IMG/VR virus record: IMGVR_UViG_3300032073_000148
Coordinates: 1 to 30,558 of that record
Length of the DNA stretch: 30,558 nt
Strand: one strand, 5' to 3'
DNA from: a virus
Shown: positions 1-6,385 of the stretch, piece after piece
How positions within the stretch are numbered: position 1 is the stretch's first letter
Layout: every line of letters starts with the position of its first letter
Program-made: the position numbers and the translations under genes
The notes under the pieces: generated by a model
Database searches by the model: none
Told to the model about the DNA's origin: nothing
The model's input: only the letters and a program-made list of their open reading frames with translations

Positions 1-364
1 CATATCTTTTAATTTTTTCTATATAGTCGCTAAAATCTTTTTTGTCTAGATCAGCAGAAGAGGCAAAGCCTTTCACTAGATTTCCGTTAGCGTCTTCAAA
101 AGTTTTTTTAAGAAATTTATATTTAAAAACTTCGTGCATTTCCTGGACCTCATAGCCTATTTCTCTAGCAATAATTTCAATTAATTTCCAATAAAATTTA
201 TTTTGACTTATAGTCCGCTCTTCGTTATATTCAGAAATTTTTATAAAATATTTTCCAGGATCAAGGCTATTAATAAAATCTTCAATTTGTTTTTTATTTT
301 TCCAGATTGTAACTCGGCGCTCATCAACTTTAAAAAATCCTATGTAATCTTTGCTCTTAGACAT
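1..364 (-). CDS. NinB-like recombination protein, 3' end cut by window edge
   Basis: The reading frame opens at an ATG at 364 and runs off the left edge, giving about 121 residues. The core ISQNKFYWKLIEIIARE, followed by a KYKFLKKTF segment and a DYIEKIKR segment near the edge, resembles the NinB/Orf recombination-mediator family of lambdoid and related phages. In that family a conserved Q-N-x-x-Y/F-W motif precedes a helical DNA-binding region. Such proteins bind single-stranded DNA and help phage recombinases. The ATG overlaps the stop of the upstream gene by 8 bases (ATGTCTAA), which suggests translational coupling. The setting, downstream of two PD-(D/E)XK proteins, fits recombination. 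The family call rests on motif resemblance only; the C-terminus is not visible. Confidence 0.6.
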   Translation of the reverse strand, partial: MSKSKDYIGFFKVDERRVTIWKNKKQIEDFINSLDPGKYFIKISEYNEERTISQNKFYWKLIEIIAREIGYEVQEMHEVFKYKFLKKTFEDANGNLVKGFASSADLDKKDFSDYIEKIKRY

Positions 365-776
365 ACTTAGAAGACATAATTTTTATAGCTATTTTTTTTA
401 ATTGAGAATAAGTAAGCTTTTCACCATGTAACATAGGAGCACGCTTTACAATTCTGCTTCCTTTAGTTGAGCAGTATATAAGACCAGCATACTCAGGAAG
501 CTCATCAGCTTTAATAAGTCCCATAGGACAAGCATAAAAAAAGTAGTTAGCTCCATAGCCGTTAGAGGTTGAAAAGTGCTTATCTTTCTTTTTAAAATCT
601 GCAAAAAAATCAGCTCTAGACCTCTTAACTTCATACTCAATAACTAGATCGCTTCTATCAACACTTAAGACATCACACTCCCAGCCTTCATATAAATAAA
701 AGTTTTTGACTACTAAATTATGTCCAAAATAAATAGCTTGATTTATTACTTTTTTCTGGATCGTAGAAGTATTCAC
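357..776 (-). CDS. PD-(D/E)XK nuclease-like protein (MmcB-like)
   Basis: 139 residues from a GTG start at 776 that overlaps the TGA of the preceding small gene. D35 (GWECDVLS) and the E49-V50-K51 triad (EYEVK) on consecutive predicted strands form the D...ExK core of the PD-(D/E)XK fold. They are followed by SRADFFADFKKKDKHF, a basic/aromatic stretch typical of small MmcB-like nucleases in phages and bacteria. Likely role: a structure- or end-specific DNA nuclease in recombination or repair, next to the RecE-like and NinB-like genes. The real substrate is unknown. The gene is tightly packed with both neighbours, which argues for a shared transcript. Confidence 0.6.
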   Translation of the reverse strand: MNTSTIQKKVINQAIYFGHNLVVKNFYLYEGWECDVLSVDRSDLVIEYEVKRSRADFFADFKKKDKHFSTSNGYGANYFFYACPMGLIKADELPEYAGLIYCSTKGSRIVKRAPMLHGEKLTYSQLKKIAIKIMSSKYV

Positions 777-925
777 TCTTTTTTATTTTTTATAATATTA
801 ATAGCTTCAAGCATACCAAAAGCAAATTGTTTCTGTCTAAAGCTCCCGTTATTTAATATATAGTTAGCTCGATCTATAACTCTACTTATTCTTATTTCTA
901 ATTCTTTAGGATCAAGATCAGACAT
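773..925 (-). CDS. 50-residue hypothetical protein
   Basis: Short frame from ATG 925 to TGA 773-775: it begins MSDLDPKELEIRIS and ends IINIIKNKKE in style, charged and predicted helical, with no cysteine or membrane segment. Its start overlaps the stop of the 918-1079 gene (ATGTCTGA) and its stop overlaps the GTG of the next gene. These -8/-4 type overlaps on both sides are the main reason to accept it as coding. The function is not recognisable. It may be a small accessory of the recombination genes it is coupled to. Confidence 0.6.
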   Translation of the reverse strand: MSDLDPKELEIRISRVIDRANYILNNGSFRQKQFAFGMLEAINIIKNKKE

Positions 926-1079
926 TGTTAAGATATTTAGTTACGTCAATTAGAGTTTTATATTTTTTCTTTCTGTGATATTGCCACCACTTGCAGAGAC
1001 TTAAAGCTCTTTTATAGACTTTTATTTCCCATAGAGCTTTAAGCTTTTCGTCTGCTTCTTTGTAGTTTATTCTATTCAT
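918..1079 (-). CDS. 53-residue basic hypothetical protein
   Basis: Short frame from ATG 1079 to TGA 918-920. It is rich in Lys, Tyr and Trp (a CKWWQYHRKKKYK stretch in the middle) and probably helical. The start overlaps the stop of the RecE-like gene by 8 bases and its stop overlaps the next start, so it sits in an unbroken chain of coupled genes. The basic, aromatic composition could suit nucleic-acid binding, but no family is recognised and this is only inference. Confidence 0.6.
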   Translation of the reverse strand: MNRINYKEADEKLKALWEIKVYKRALSLCKWWQYHRKKKYKTLIDVTKYLNNV

Positions 1080-1893
1080 TATTTAATATATTTAAGTACC
1101 ATTCAGGAAGTGAAACTTCATTAATATTAGGATCGTTAAATTCGTAGCCTTCACTCCAAAGATCATTGTCAATACAATAATTAAAATCGCTAACTATTTT
1201 CTTTAGAATTTTTTTACCTGCTTTTAATGTCTCAGGACAAAACTTAACAACCGAAACTTTATAAGGAGCTGCAGTCTCTACAATTATATGATAAAAATCA
1301 GGCATTATAAAGCCTTCATTAAATATCCCTGCTTGATAAATAGCAGCCTGTAGGTGATACATGTATTTTATTATACTTCTATACCAGCTTTTAGGATCGC
1401 TTTCAGAAGTTGTTTTTAAATCAAAAATAAAAGGCTTCCCGTCAAACTCCCCAAAGCCGTCTAATATTCCTCTTATAGTCAATCCTTTGTACTTAAATTC
1501 AATGTGCTTCTGTACTTCTGTAGTATTATTAAGAAGCATTTTAGACATTGGATTTTGTTCTAAAGCTTCTTTCATAAAATTAGCTTTGTCTAATAAATCT
1601 TTTTTAACTGGAATTTTATCTCCTATATTTTTTTGAAGCTCTGCCCAGGCTTCTTTCCCTGCTTTAGTTCGTCTATCTATGTTAGGAATATTAATAAATT
1701 TTTCGTCAAATTTTTGAGGCTCTAATAATAAGCAGTCTGTTAAACTCCCTAAGATCATAGGATCAGTCCAGGAAAAGTCTTTATTAATATATTTTAAAAA
1801 GTCTAAAGGTGATTTATAAAAATGTTTTAAACTCGAATAGCTTAACCTGGTCTCAGGAGTATATTTTTTTTCTAAAGTTTCAAAGTAATTCAT
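1072..1893 (-). CDS. RecE/exonuclease VIII-like PD-(D/E)XK exonuclease
   Basis: 273 residues. The N-terminus has the S-Y-S-S-L-K-x-F-x-x-S-P pattern and an ILGSLTDCLLLEP segment (about 48-59) seen in the PDDEXK-like phage exodeoxyribonuclease 8 family. The catalytic core follows: E132 region, RGILDGFG with D145, then FIFDLKTT giving D158-L-K160, and HLQAAIYQAG (about 180-189) matching the QxxxY motif of this nuclease class. Such enzymes resect double-stranded ends to give 3' overhangs for phage recombination. Start ATG 1893 lies directly behind an AAAAACAGACA leader. The NinB-like and second PD-(D/E)XK genes follow in the same coupled block. No annealase (RecT/Erf) is visible in the window. 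Confidence 0.8.
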   Translation of the reverse strand: MNYFETLEKKYTPETRLSYSSLKHFYKSPLDFLKYINKDFSWTDPMILGSLTDCLLLEPQKFDEKFINIPNIDRRTKAGKEAWAELQKNIGDKIPVKKDLLDKANFMKEALEQNPMSKMLLNNTTEVQKHIEFKYKGLTIRGILDGFGEFDGKPFIFDLKTTSESDPKSWYRSIIKYMYHLQAAIYQAGIFNEGFIMPDFYHIIVETAAPYKVSVVKFCPETLKAGKKILKKIVSDFNYCIDNDLWSEGYEFNDPNINEVSLPEWYLNILNNE

Positions 1894-1904
1894 TGTCTGT
1901 TTTT
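1894..1904 (-). promoter_or_regulatory. Leader motif AAAAACAGACA before 1072-1893
   Basis: Minus strand reads AAAAACAGACA immediately followed by ATG. The motif overlaps the TAA of the upstream gene at 1903-1905, so it is intercistronic and would act in RNA. One of six matching leaders in the window. Function is inferred to be translational. Confidence 0.55.
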
Positions 1905-2085
1905 ATTTAATTAGATTAAGATTTAATTCAGAAGCTACATAGTTAATATGTTTCTGAGTTGTCATTGACCACCAGCCTAATTGTTCTAGGTTAGAGCCGT
2001 TAATTGTTGCTACGTGTGTAGTATAAGAAATAACTTTATTTCCTTCAATTCTTAGATTTTGATTGTATTTTTTTAAGTTTGGCAT
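1903..2085 (-). CDS. 60-residue conserved-type small phage protein
   Basis: First gene after promoter 2121-2151. The sequence contains VISYTTHVATING and LGWWSMTTQKHINYVASEL. This arrangement (short strands with Y-x-T-x-V-A, then W-S-[MV]-T-T-x-x-H-I-N) recalls a small uncharacterised protein (DUF8033-like) common in phages of Bacteroidota. No catalytic residues are obvious. The ATG at 2085 follows the AAAAACAGACA leader with a 2-base spacer. It heads a transcript that continues into the exonuclease and NinB-like genes, so it is probably an early or accessory gene. The function is unknown. Confidence 0.7.
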   Translation of the reverse strand: MPNLKKYNQNLRIEGNKVISYTTHVATINGSNLEQLGWWSMTTQKHINYVASELNLNLIK

Positions 2086-2087
2086 TT

Positions 2088-2098
2088 TGTCTGTTTTT
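2088..2098 (-). promoter_or_regulatory. Leader motif AAAAACAGACA before 1903-2085
   Basis: AAAAACAGACA, two bases, then ATG. It lies in the short 5' leader downstream of the promoter at 2121-2151. One of six copies. Confidence 0.55.
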
Positions 2099-2120
2099 AA
2101 TTATTAACTTAATTCTTAGA

Positions 2121-2151
2121 CAAATATAAAACTTATTTTTGTTTCTGCAAA
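2121..2151 (-). promoter_or_regulatory. Bacteroidota-type promoter P1
   Basis: On the minus strand TTTG (2151-2148), a 19-base spacer, then TATATTTG (2128-2121). This matches the known -33 TTTG / -7 TAnnTTTG arrangement of the Bacteroidota primary sigma factor. Transcription would begin a few bases further on, about 25-30 bases ahead of ATG 2085. The spacer contains AGAAACAAAAAT, shared with the promoter at 19622. Confidence 0.8.
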
Positions 2152-2171
2152 CTATTTCATAAAAAAAAACA

Positions 2172-2201
2172 AAAAAAAAGAGGAACTAAATTAGCTCCCC
2201 T
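2172..2201 (-). terminator. Rho-independent terminator T1
   Basis: On the minus strand a 10-bp stem (AGGGGAGCTA / TAGTTCCTCT, two G-U pairs) closes a 3-base loop and runs into a long T tract. It lies after the 2242-2415 gene and before promoter P1, so it separates two transcription units. Confidence 0.75.
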
Positions 2202-2241
2202 ATAAAAGATCGGATAAACAGACAACCTTTCTTTTTTATTA

Positions 2242-2415
2242 TTATATAATTTTAGCTATTCCATGCTTTACAAGATAATTAGCATTAGCCTTACTAACCT
2301 GAGACATAGCTCCCTTTTTAATCCTTCCGCTTTTAGAGTCCTTTAAATACATAATATTTATAAGATCATGACTTACAGGATTTCCTTTATTTACTAAGTT
2401 TTCTGGACTGTACAT
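2242..2415 (-). CDS. 57-residue basic hypothetical protein
   Basis: ATG 2415 to TAA 2242-2244. It contains SKSGRIKKGAMSQVSKANANYLVKHGIAKII, a basic segment with a possible helix-turn-helix-like character (AMSQVSKANANYLVKHG), though this is not secure. It ends just before terminator T1. The start codon lies only 4 bases behind a TATATTTG box, so a transcript begun there would be leaderless or nearly so. Too short for family assignment. The clean frame and the terminator behind it support it as a real gene. Confidence 0.6.
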   Translation of the reverse strand: MYSPENLVNKGNPVSHDLINIMYLKDSKSGRIKKGAMSQVSKANANYLVKHGIAKII

Positions 2416-2419
2416 AAGA

Positions 2420-2427
2420 CAAATATA
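2420..2427 (-). promoter_or_regulatory. Possible -7 box without -33 element
   Basis: TATATTTG on the minus strand, 4 bases before ATG 2415. No TTTG is found 19-21 bases upstream, so promoter activity is uncertain. Confidence 0.35.
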
Positions 2428-2428
2428 A

Positions 2429-2698
2429 TTATTTTTTTAATAGTTCCTGTATGTATATAGATCGCAAGTCTTTTAAAAAATCAAGCTCTTTAGTAACTTC
2501 TTGTAAAGTGCTTATATTAATCTTAACATTAAGATTATCGCCTTCAATTTTATTCCATTGCATATCTAAATAAGATTTTAATTTTCCGTCTATGCTTGCA
2601 ATTCGTCTTCCAAATTGAGACATTAAATCTTCAGCTAGTTCAAGCTTTTGCTCAGCTGTATAAGTAAAAAGTTTTTCAGTATATTTATTATTTTCCAT
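2429..2698 (-). CDS. 89-residue helical hypothetical protein
   Basis: ATG 2698, ending in LRSIYIQELLKK. The sequence is charged and mostly helical (EQKLELAEDLMSQFGRRIASI, LQEVTKELDFLKDLRS), consistent with a short coiled coil. No signal peptide, cysteine or catalytic motif is seen. It follows the 2710-3045 gene with an 11-base gap that holds another copy of the leader motif, so both are expressed from promoter 3069-3099. The function is unknown. Confidence 0.65.
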   Translation of the reverse strand: MENNKYTEKLFTYTAEQKLELAEDLMSQFGRRIASIDGKLKSYLDMQWNKIEGDNLNVKINISTLQEVTKELDFLKDLRSIYIQELLKK

Positions 2699-2708
2699 GT
2701 CTGTTTTT
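2699..2708 (-). promoter_or_regulatory. Leader motif before 2429-2698
   Basis: AAAAACAGAC runs straight into ATG; the last A of the motif is the A of the start codon. Intercistronic copy. Confidence 0.5.
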
Positions 2709-2709
2709 A

Positions 2710-3045
2710 TTAAATTCCGTAATGTGATTCTAAAGCTTTCTTAAGCTCTGCAGTATAATTTTCGTCTTCTACTTTAATAGGATTTCCAAAGTCATCATAG
2801 TTATAAATATGTAAATCCTCTAACTCTAATTTTAATTCTCCGTCTACTGAAGGAGCAGTAAAATAATCTCCTGCGTCGTAAGTTTGATAATTTAAAATGT
2901 TTAAATCAAATATTAAAGAAAGAGTCTCTGATCCTGGAAATTCAATTTCTGTATCGCTAAAATATTCGCTTTCAGCAGAGTCATAAGTCGGTAAAAATTT
3001 TAAGTCTAAGCTTTCAATTTTTGGTAAAGTAGTTAAATTTTGCAT
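2710..3045 (-). CDS. 111-residue acidic hypothetical protein
   Basis: First gene of the unit driven by promoter 3069-3099. It is strongly acidic (runs such as ESEYFSDTEIEF and ELKLELEDLHIYNYDDFGNPIKVEDENY) and predicted beta-rich. The C-terminus ELKKALESHYGI is short and helical. Small acidic early phage proteins are often inhibitors or DNA mimics, but nothing here shows that directly. No family is recognised. The ATG is preceded by the leader motif with no spacer. Confidence 0.65.
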   Translation of the reverse strand: MQNLTTLPKIESLDLKFLPTYDSAESEYFSDTEIEFPGSETLSLIFDLNILNYQTYDAGDYFTAPSVDGELKLELEDLHIYNYDDFGNPIKVEDENYTAELKKALESHYGI

Positions 3046-3056
3046 TGTCTGTTTTT
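3046..3056 (-). promoter_or_regulatory. Leader motif AAAAACAGACA before 2710-3045
   Basis: AAAAACAGACA directly abuts ATG 3045, 13 bases downstream of the P2 -7 box. One of six copies. Confidence 0.55.
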
Positions 3057-3068
3057 TTAAATTCTAGA

Positions 3069-3099
3069 CAAATATAAAAGCTTTTTTTGTTTTTCCAAA
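3069..3099 (-). promoter_or_regulatory. Bacteroidota-type promoter P2
   Basis: TTTG (3099-3096), 19 bases, TATATTTG (3076-3069) on the minus strand. The spacer begins GAAAAACAAAAA, close to the AGAAACAAAAAT spacers of P1 and P3. It sits in the 71-base gap between the spanin stop and the 2710-3045 gene and separates lysis genes from accessory genes. Confidence 0.8.
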
Positions 3100-3116
3100 G
3101 CTTTTAGCAATTTTTT

Positions 3117-3563
3117 TTAAAAAAAGATTTCTCTTATATTTTTCATTAGAGCTAAAGCTATAAGTAGAAAGACAATAACGATCCCAATATTTAAGTAGTT
3201 TTTATAAGGTCTATTCTCTTTAACATATTTAATTTTTTCTACTTGAAAAGGAACTTCTTTATAATAATAAACTGTGTCTCCTTTGCAGGTGATCTCATGA
3301 TATATTTCCTTAGTTATAGTATCAAAAATATATTTAGCTAATACTCTTTCCGTGTTGATAATAACTGTTGTGTCGTGGTATTCAATAAGCTTAGTAGTGT
3401 CAAAGACCAGGCTTTCAATTAAGATCGTGTCTTTAACCTGGACAGTATCTGTAGAAACTCCTATAAGTGTAGGATTATTTTTTAATATTCTATTTAATCT
3501 TTGTTGAGGTGAGCAGCTATAGAAAATAATTAAGCTAAGAAGGATTATTTTTATTTTTTTCAT
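3117..3563 (-). CDS. Probable unimolecular spanin (lipoprotein with C-terminal TM)
   Basis: 148 residues. The N-terminus is a lipoprotein signal: basic MKKIK, hydrophobic IILLSLIIF, then Y-S-C with C17 as the likely lipidated cysteine. A long polar periplasmic region (about 18-118) is rich in beta-type DTV/DTI repeats. A hydrophobic segment NIGIVIVFLLIALALM (about 124-140) is followed by a short basic-aromatic tail. A lipoprotein anchor at one end and an inner-membrane helix at the other is the architecture of u-spanins such as T1 gp11, which fuse inner and outer membranes in the last lysis step. It follows the holin-like and endolysin genes. The start overlaps the exonuclease 3' end by 29 bases. 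Topology is seen; the spanin role is inferred. Confidence 0.65.
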   Translation of the reverse strand: MKKIKIILLSLIIFYSCSPQQRLNRILKNNPTLIGVSTDTVQVKDTILIESLVFDTTKLIEYHDTTVIINTERVLAKYIFDTITKEIYHEITCKGDTVYYYKEVPFQVEKIKYVKENRPYKNYLNIGIVIVFLLIALALMKNIREIFF

Positions 3564-4308
3564 ATTGCCAAATTAAATAATTTTTATATAAGTTTAAAGA
3601 AATAGTCCAGCCTCCTCCACATGTCTGACATCTCATTCTTTTTCTAACAGTTCCACTTTTTAAAGTCCTATCTCCATTACTTCTAATTTTTTGACTCCCG
3701 CATTTTGGACAGGTCCATTTATGATCTCCATAAGCAACACCCGTATGAGTATTAACTTCGCTATACTTATAAACCTTTTTAAAAACCTTCTCTAAAACAA
3801 CAACATCTTGCTCGCAATATTCAACCATTTTAGCTAAGGCTTCAGGCTTTTTATTTAATACATCAACCCAAAGCTGAAAGCCTCCTGTCTCTAATTTAGC
3901 TCCTAATCCAAAAAATTTAGCTATATAGTCCAGCTTATTAGAATTAAAATTAAATTGTTTTCTAGCCTTTTTAAGTGTATCGTAAGAGTCTATTTTATCT
4001 GGACAATAGATATTATGAAAAGCACATCTAGTCCTTAGCCATTTTATGTCGTATCTATCACCATTATGAGCAACGCATTCGTCAGCCTTTTCAACTATTC
4101 TCATAAAGCTTTCAAGCATAGTTTTGTCCTCCTGATCCTCGTCCCAGGTCAAGCTTCTAACTTTTTTTTCATGCTCCCATTTAAAGCTAATACATATAAT
4201 CTTATTTTGTTGTATAATATTACTATGAGGCAGGTTAATTCTGTAGCCTATTCTCCATGTATAAACAACTAAAGGACTAGTTTCTATGTCAAAAAATAAA
4301 CGCTTCAG
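3535..4308 (-). CDS. DEDDy 3'-5' exonuclease with C-terminal zinc ribbon, CTG start proposed
   Basis: Coding potential runs from a stop at 4315-4317 to TGA-type stop at 3535. From CTG 4308 the product is 257 residues beginning MKRLFFDIETSP. Exo I is D7-I-E9, Exo II is HNGDRYD with D87, and Exo III is YCEQD with Y164 and D168, so all DEDDy residues of the PolB exonuclease (RNase H-like) fold are present. A zinc ribbon follows: CPKC (C200, C203) and CQTC (C226, C229). There is no ATG, GTG or TTG before Exo I. A TTG at 4152 would remove Exo I. Start is therefore CTG 4308, or translation enters by a +1 shift at TTT-TGA-C (4294-4288). Likely role: exonuclease in phage DNA metabolism. Its place inside the lysis cluster is odd. 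Confidence 0.75.
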   Translation of the reverse strand: MKRLFFDIETSPLVVYTWRIGYRINLPHSNIIQQNKIICISFKWEHEKKVRSLTWDEDQEDKTMLESFMRIVEKADECVAHNGDRYDIKWLRTRCAFHNIYCPDKIDSYDTLKKARKQFNFNSNKLDYIAKFFGLGAKLETGGFQLWVDVLNKKPEALAKMVEYCEQDVVVLEKVFKKVYKYSEVNTHTGVAYGDHKWTCPKCGSQKIRSNGDRTLKSGTVRKRMRCQTCGGGWTISLNLYKNYLIWQYEKNKNNPS

Positions 4309-4918
4309 AGTTTTCTATTTCAAGAATTGTCTGAAGATGACATTCAACAATACGATCTTGAAACTCTGTAGACATTAATAATTTAGACTCCCTAAAATTA
4401 GTCATAAAGAAATTTTCAATAAGTATTGCGGGACAGGAAGTCTTTTTTAAAATATAAAAATTAGCTTCTTTGTCTGGATCGCCATCGGTATAGTCTTTTC
4501 TAGACTTATGTTTAGGGAAATAAAGCTCCATATTTTTAATAAACATAGTAGCTATAAGATCGCTTTTAGTTTCTCCTCTAGAAGTATAAACAGAAAAACC
4601 GTTAGCGCTTTCAGAAGTAAATCCATTAGAGTGAATAGAGACTAAAACAGATTTATTGTCAGAGTGATAAATTTTATTGGCTCTGTATGCTCTATCGTGA
4701 AGAGGTATGTCTGCTTGAGTACCTTCTAAAAGGTCTACATTATCAATACTTTTTTCGTCTAATTTTTGGATTAATTTTTTTACAATATTTCTATTCCCCA
4801 CACCTTCAAAATATTGCGATCCGTCAGACCAAATAGGAGACCGTTTTCCTGGAGTTATATATTCTCCGTTTATAATACCTCCATGCCCAGCGTCTAAAAT
4901 CCAATTGAATTTACTCAT
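4289..4918 (-). CDS. N-acetylmuramoyl-L-alanine amidase endolysin (Amidase_3)
   Basis: 209 residues. The N-terminal strand ILDAGHGG carries zinc ligand H12. E38 (YFEGVGNR) and H96 (VSIHSNG) complete the zinc site, and E168 (AILIENFF) is the catalytic glutamate, so the zinc amidase core is intact. It cuts the amide bond between muramic acid and L-Ala in peptidoglycan. There is no signal peptide, so access to the wall should need the holin. The start overlaps the stop of the upstream membrane protein by 4 bases. The TGA at 4289-4291 lies inside the start region of the exonuclease and has a C after it, a weak stop context. Confidence 0.92.
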   Translation of the reverse strand: MSKFNWILDAGHGGIINGEYITPGKRSPIWSDGSQYFEGVGNRNIVKKLIQKLDEKSIDNVDLLEGTQADIPLHDRAYRANKIYHSDNKSVLVSIHSNGFTSESANGFSVYTSRGETKSDLIATMFIKNMELYFPKHKSRKDYTDGDPDKEANFYILKKTSCPAILIENFFMTNFRESKLLMSTEFQDRIVECHLQTILEIENSEAFIF

Positions 4919-5097
4919 TTTTTTTCTGGGATAGCAATTAAAGAGTCTTTAGATCGTAAAAATAAAAGTCCTACAGCTAACCAACCTGACATGTCTTGAG
5001 CTGTTTGTTTTTCTAAGTAAATAACACTAGCGCAAAATCCTAGAATTAAAACTCCTAGAATTGTAGTAACATAGTTTCCAATTAACCTATTTTTCAT
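4915..5097 (-). CDS. Small two-segment membrane protein, holin candidate
   Basis: 60 residues. A hydrophobic segment VTTILGVLILGFCASVIYL (about 10-28) is followed by a short polar link and a second, weaker segment SGWLAVGLLFL (about 38-48), ending in KK. This size and topology fit a small holin, and it is coupled by overlap to the endolysin downstream and to the 5094-5459 gene upstream. Similar short proteins sit next to amidases in phages of Bacteroidota, as far as I recall. Which of the two neighbouring membrane proteins is the holin cannot be told from sequence. Confidence 0.6.
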   Translation of the reverse strand: MKNRLIGNYVTTILGVLILGFCASVIYLEKQTAQDMSGWLAVGLLFLRSKDSLIAIPEKK

Positions 5098-5459
5098 TTT
5101 TTTAAAGATTTTATTTCACTTAATATTGTAGCAAAGCCGACATCGACTTTTTTATCTAGTTCAGAGTGTAAGTCTTGAAAAGTTTTTAAAGTGTCATTAA
5201 TACCGTCTTTATAGGTATTAAATTCATCTTTAAAGCGATCTATTCTCTGATTAGTTATTTTCATATTGTCTTCAATATTCTTAGTAATTTCATTTTTAAT
5301 AATTAATTTATTACTCTGAACATCATTAATTTTTTCTACTAAGTTACTGATTTTAAGCTCTTGTTCTGCGTTTTTTATTTTATCACGGAAAAACCAGGCT
5401 ACTAATCCTGCTAATACTCCTCCAAAATAAACTAAGTCTTTTATGTCTATTGAGTCCAT
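5094..5459 (-). CDS. Membrane-anchored coiled-coil protein, holin-associated
   Basis: 121 residues. An N-terminal hydrophobic segment LVYFGGVLAGLVAWFF (about 9-24) is followed by a long charged helical region (KIKNAEQELKISNLVEKIND onwards) that looks like a coiled coil. The order is reversed relative to XhlA-type hemolysin/holin partners, which carry the helix first. Its place directly before the small membrane protein and endolysin supports a part in lysis, either as holin or as antiholin/anchor. The ATG abuts the stop of the upstream tail gene. Confidence 0.55.
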   Translation of the reverse strand: MDSIDIKDLVYFGGVLAGLVAWFFRDKIKNAEQELKISNLVEKINDVQSNKLIIKNEITKNIEDNMKITNQRIDRFKDEFNTYKDGINDTLKTFQDLHSELDKKVDVGFATILSEIKSLKK

Positions 5460-6385
5460 TATTTGTAATTTCTTTTAATTATATTTTGAACTCTGTCTGT
5501 AAATTGAATTACGTGGCTTCTGCCATTATAATAATATAGCTCTGTAGTTTGAGAAATTTCTTTAACAGCTAAAGGTATTTCATTATAAAAACTTGTATTT
5601 GTTAAGTTATAATCGCTAATATAAATCTCATTAGCTAAGATATTATTTTCAATTATAAATTGACTAACTGAGTCCTGCACGAATTCAACTTGTAGATCGT
5701 AAGTATATTCAATTGAGTCTTGAATTTGTGTTATAGATCGGCTAGAAGTCTGATAAGTATCTGTAATATATTCAGCTTGCTTATTCCACAATATGCCGTT
5801 AATTCTTATTTGTTGATACCAATTAAGATCGGTATAATCAAAGGCGCTTCTTTCAATATTTCCATTTTGATATGTAACTATTTTAACTGATCCGTCAGCG
5901 TCGTCAGCTGAATAATTTTTAAGTAGATAGTTAGGACTTTCAATAGTTACAGCATTTCCAAATTGTGTAAGATCAGCCTTAATAGTATAAACCCCAACCC
6001 CGTGCTGAGCTAAGACTTCTTTCCATTCTATTAAATAGCCTATATAAAGCAATTGTTCGCCAGTTCCTAAAGTTCCTAAATTGTAGAAAGTACCATAATT
6101 ATTGTTGTCTAGAGTAGCAGTTTCAACTCCTGATTTATAAAGCTTTAATTGAGCTGTGTCATTTAAGCTCATTACTCTATATAAAAAACTAGTCTTGTCA
6201 TTGTCCCGATCTTCATTACTTGTTAAGCTTCCGTAGACAGTTAAATTTCTTTCACAGTCTTGAGCTACACAAGCGCATTGTTCCTCTATTTTAGCAGGAA
6301 TAGAAGCTACAGAGCTGTTTAAAATTCCATTTTGTATAGCAAAAGGCTCAGGATTAGTTCCGGTATAAAAGATATTAATTCCCAT
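5459..6385 (-). CDS. Putative tail/baseplate protein, 308 residues
   Basis: Begins MGINIFYTGTNPEPFAIQNG and is beta-rich throughout with many Tyr, Asn and Thr residues. One acidic CACVAQDCER segment holds three cysteines near residues 37-44. No enzymatic motif is visible. It lies between fibre-type genes and the lysis genes, overlaps the upstream 75-residue gene by one base and joins the downstream gene, and its composition resembles the tail genes before it. A baseplate or tail-tip surface role is inferred from position; the family is not recognised. Confidence 0.6.
   Translation of the reverse strand: MGINIFYTGTNPEPFAIQNGILNSSVASIPAKIEEQCACVAQDCERNLTVYGSLTSNEDRDNDKTSFLYRVMSLNDTAQLKLYKSGVETATLDNNNYGTFYNLGTLGTGEQLLYIGYLIEWKEVLAQHGVGVYTIKADLTQFGNAVTIESPNYLLKNYSADDADGSVKIVTYQNGNIERSAFDYTDLNWYQQIRINGILWNKQAEYITDTYQTSSRSITQIQDSIEYTYDLQVEFVQDSVSQFIIENNILANEIYISDYNLTNTSFYNEIPLAVKEISQTTELYYYNGRSHVIQFTDRVQNIIKRNYK

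Noticed and set aside
1361-1636. Plus-strand open frame
   Set aside because: It is antisense to the well-supported RecE-like exonuclease; composition is that of a shadow frame and no plus-strand gene is supported elsewhere.
2208-2215. AAACAGACAA on the plus strand near terminator T1
   Set aside because: It matches the leader motif core but on the opposite strand, with no start codon or open frame behind it.
3535-4152. Exonuclease starting at TTG 4152
   Set aside because: It would remove the D-I-E catalytic motif, which is clearly encoded upstream in the same frame.
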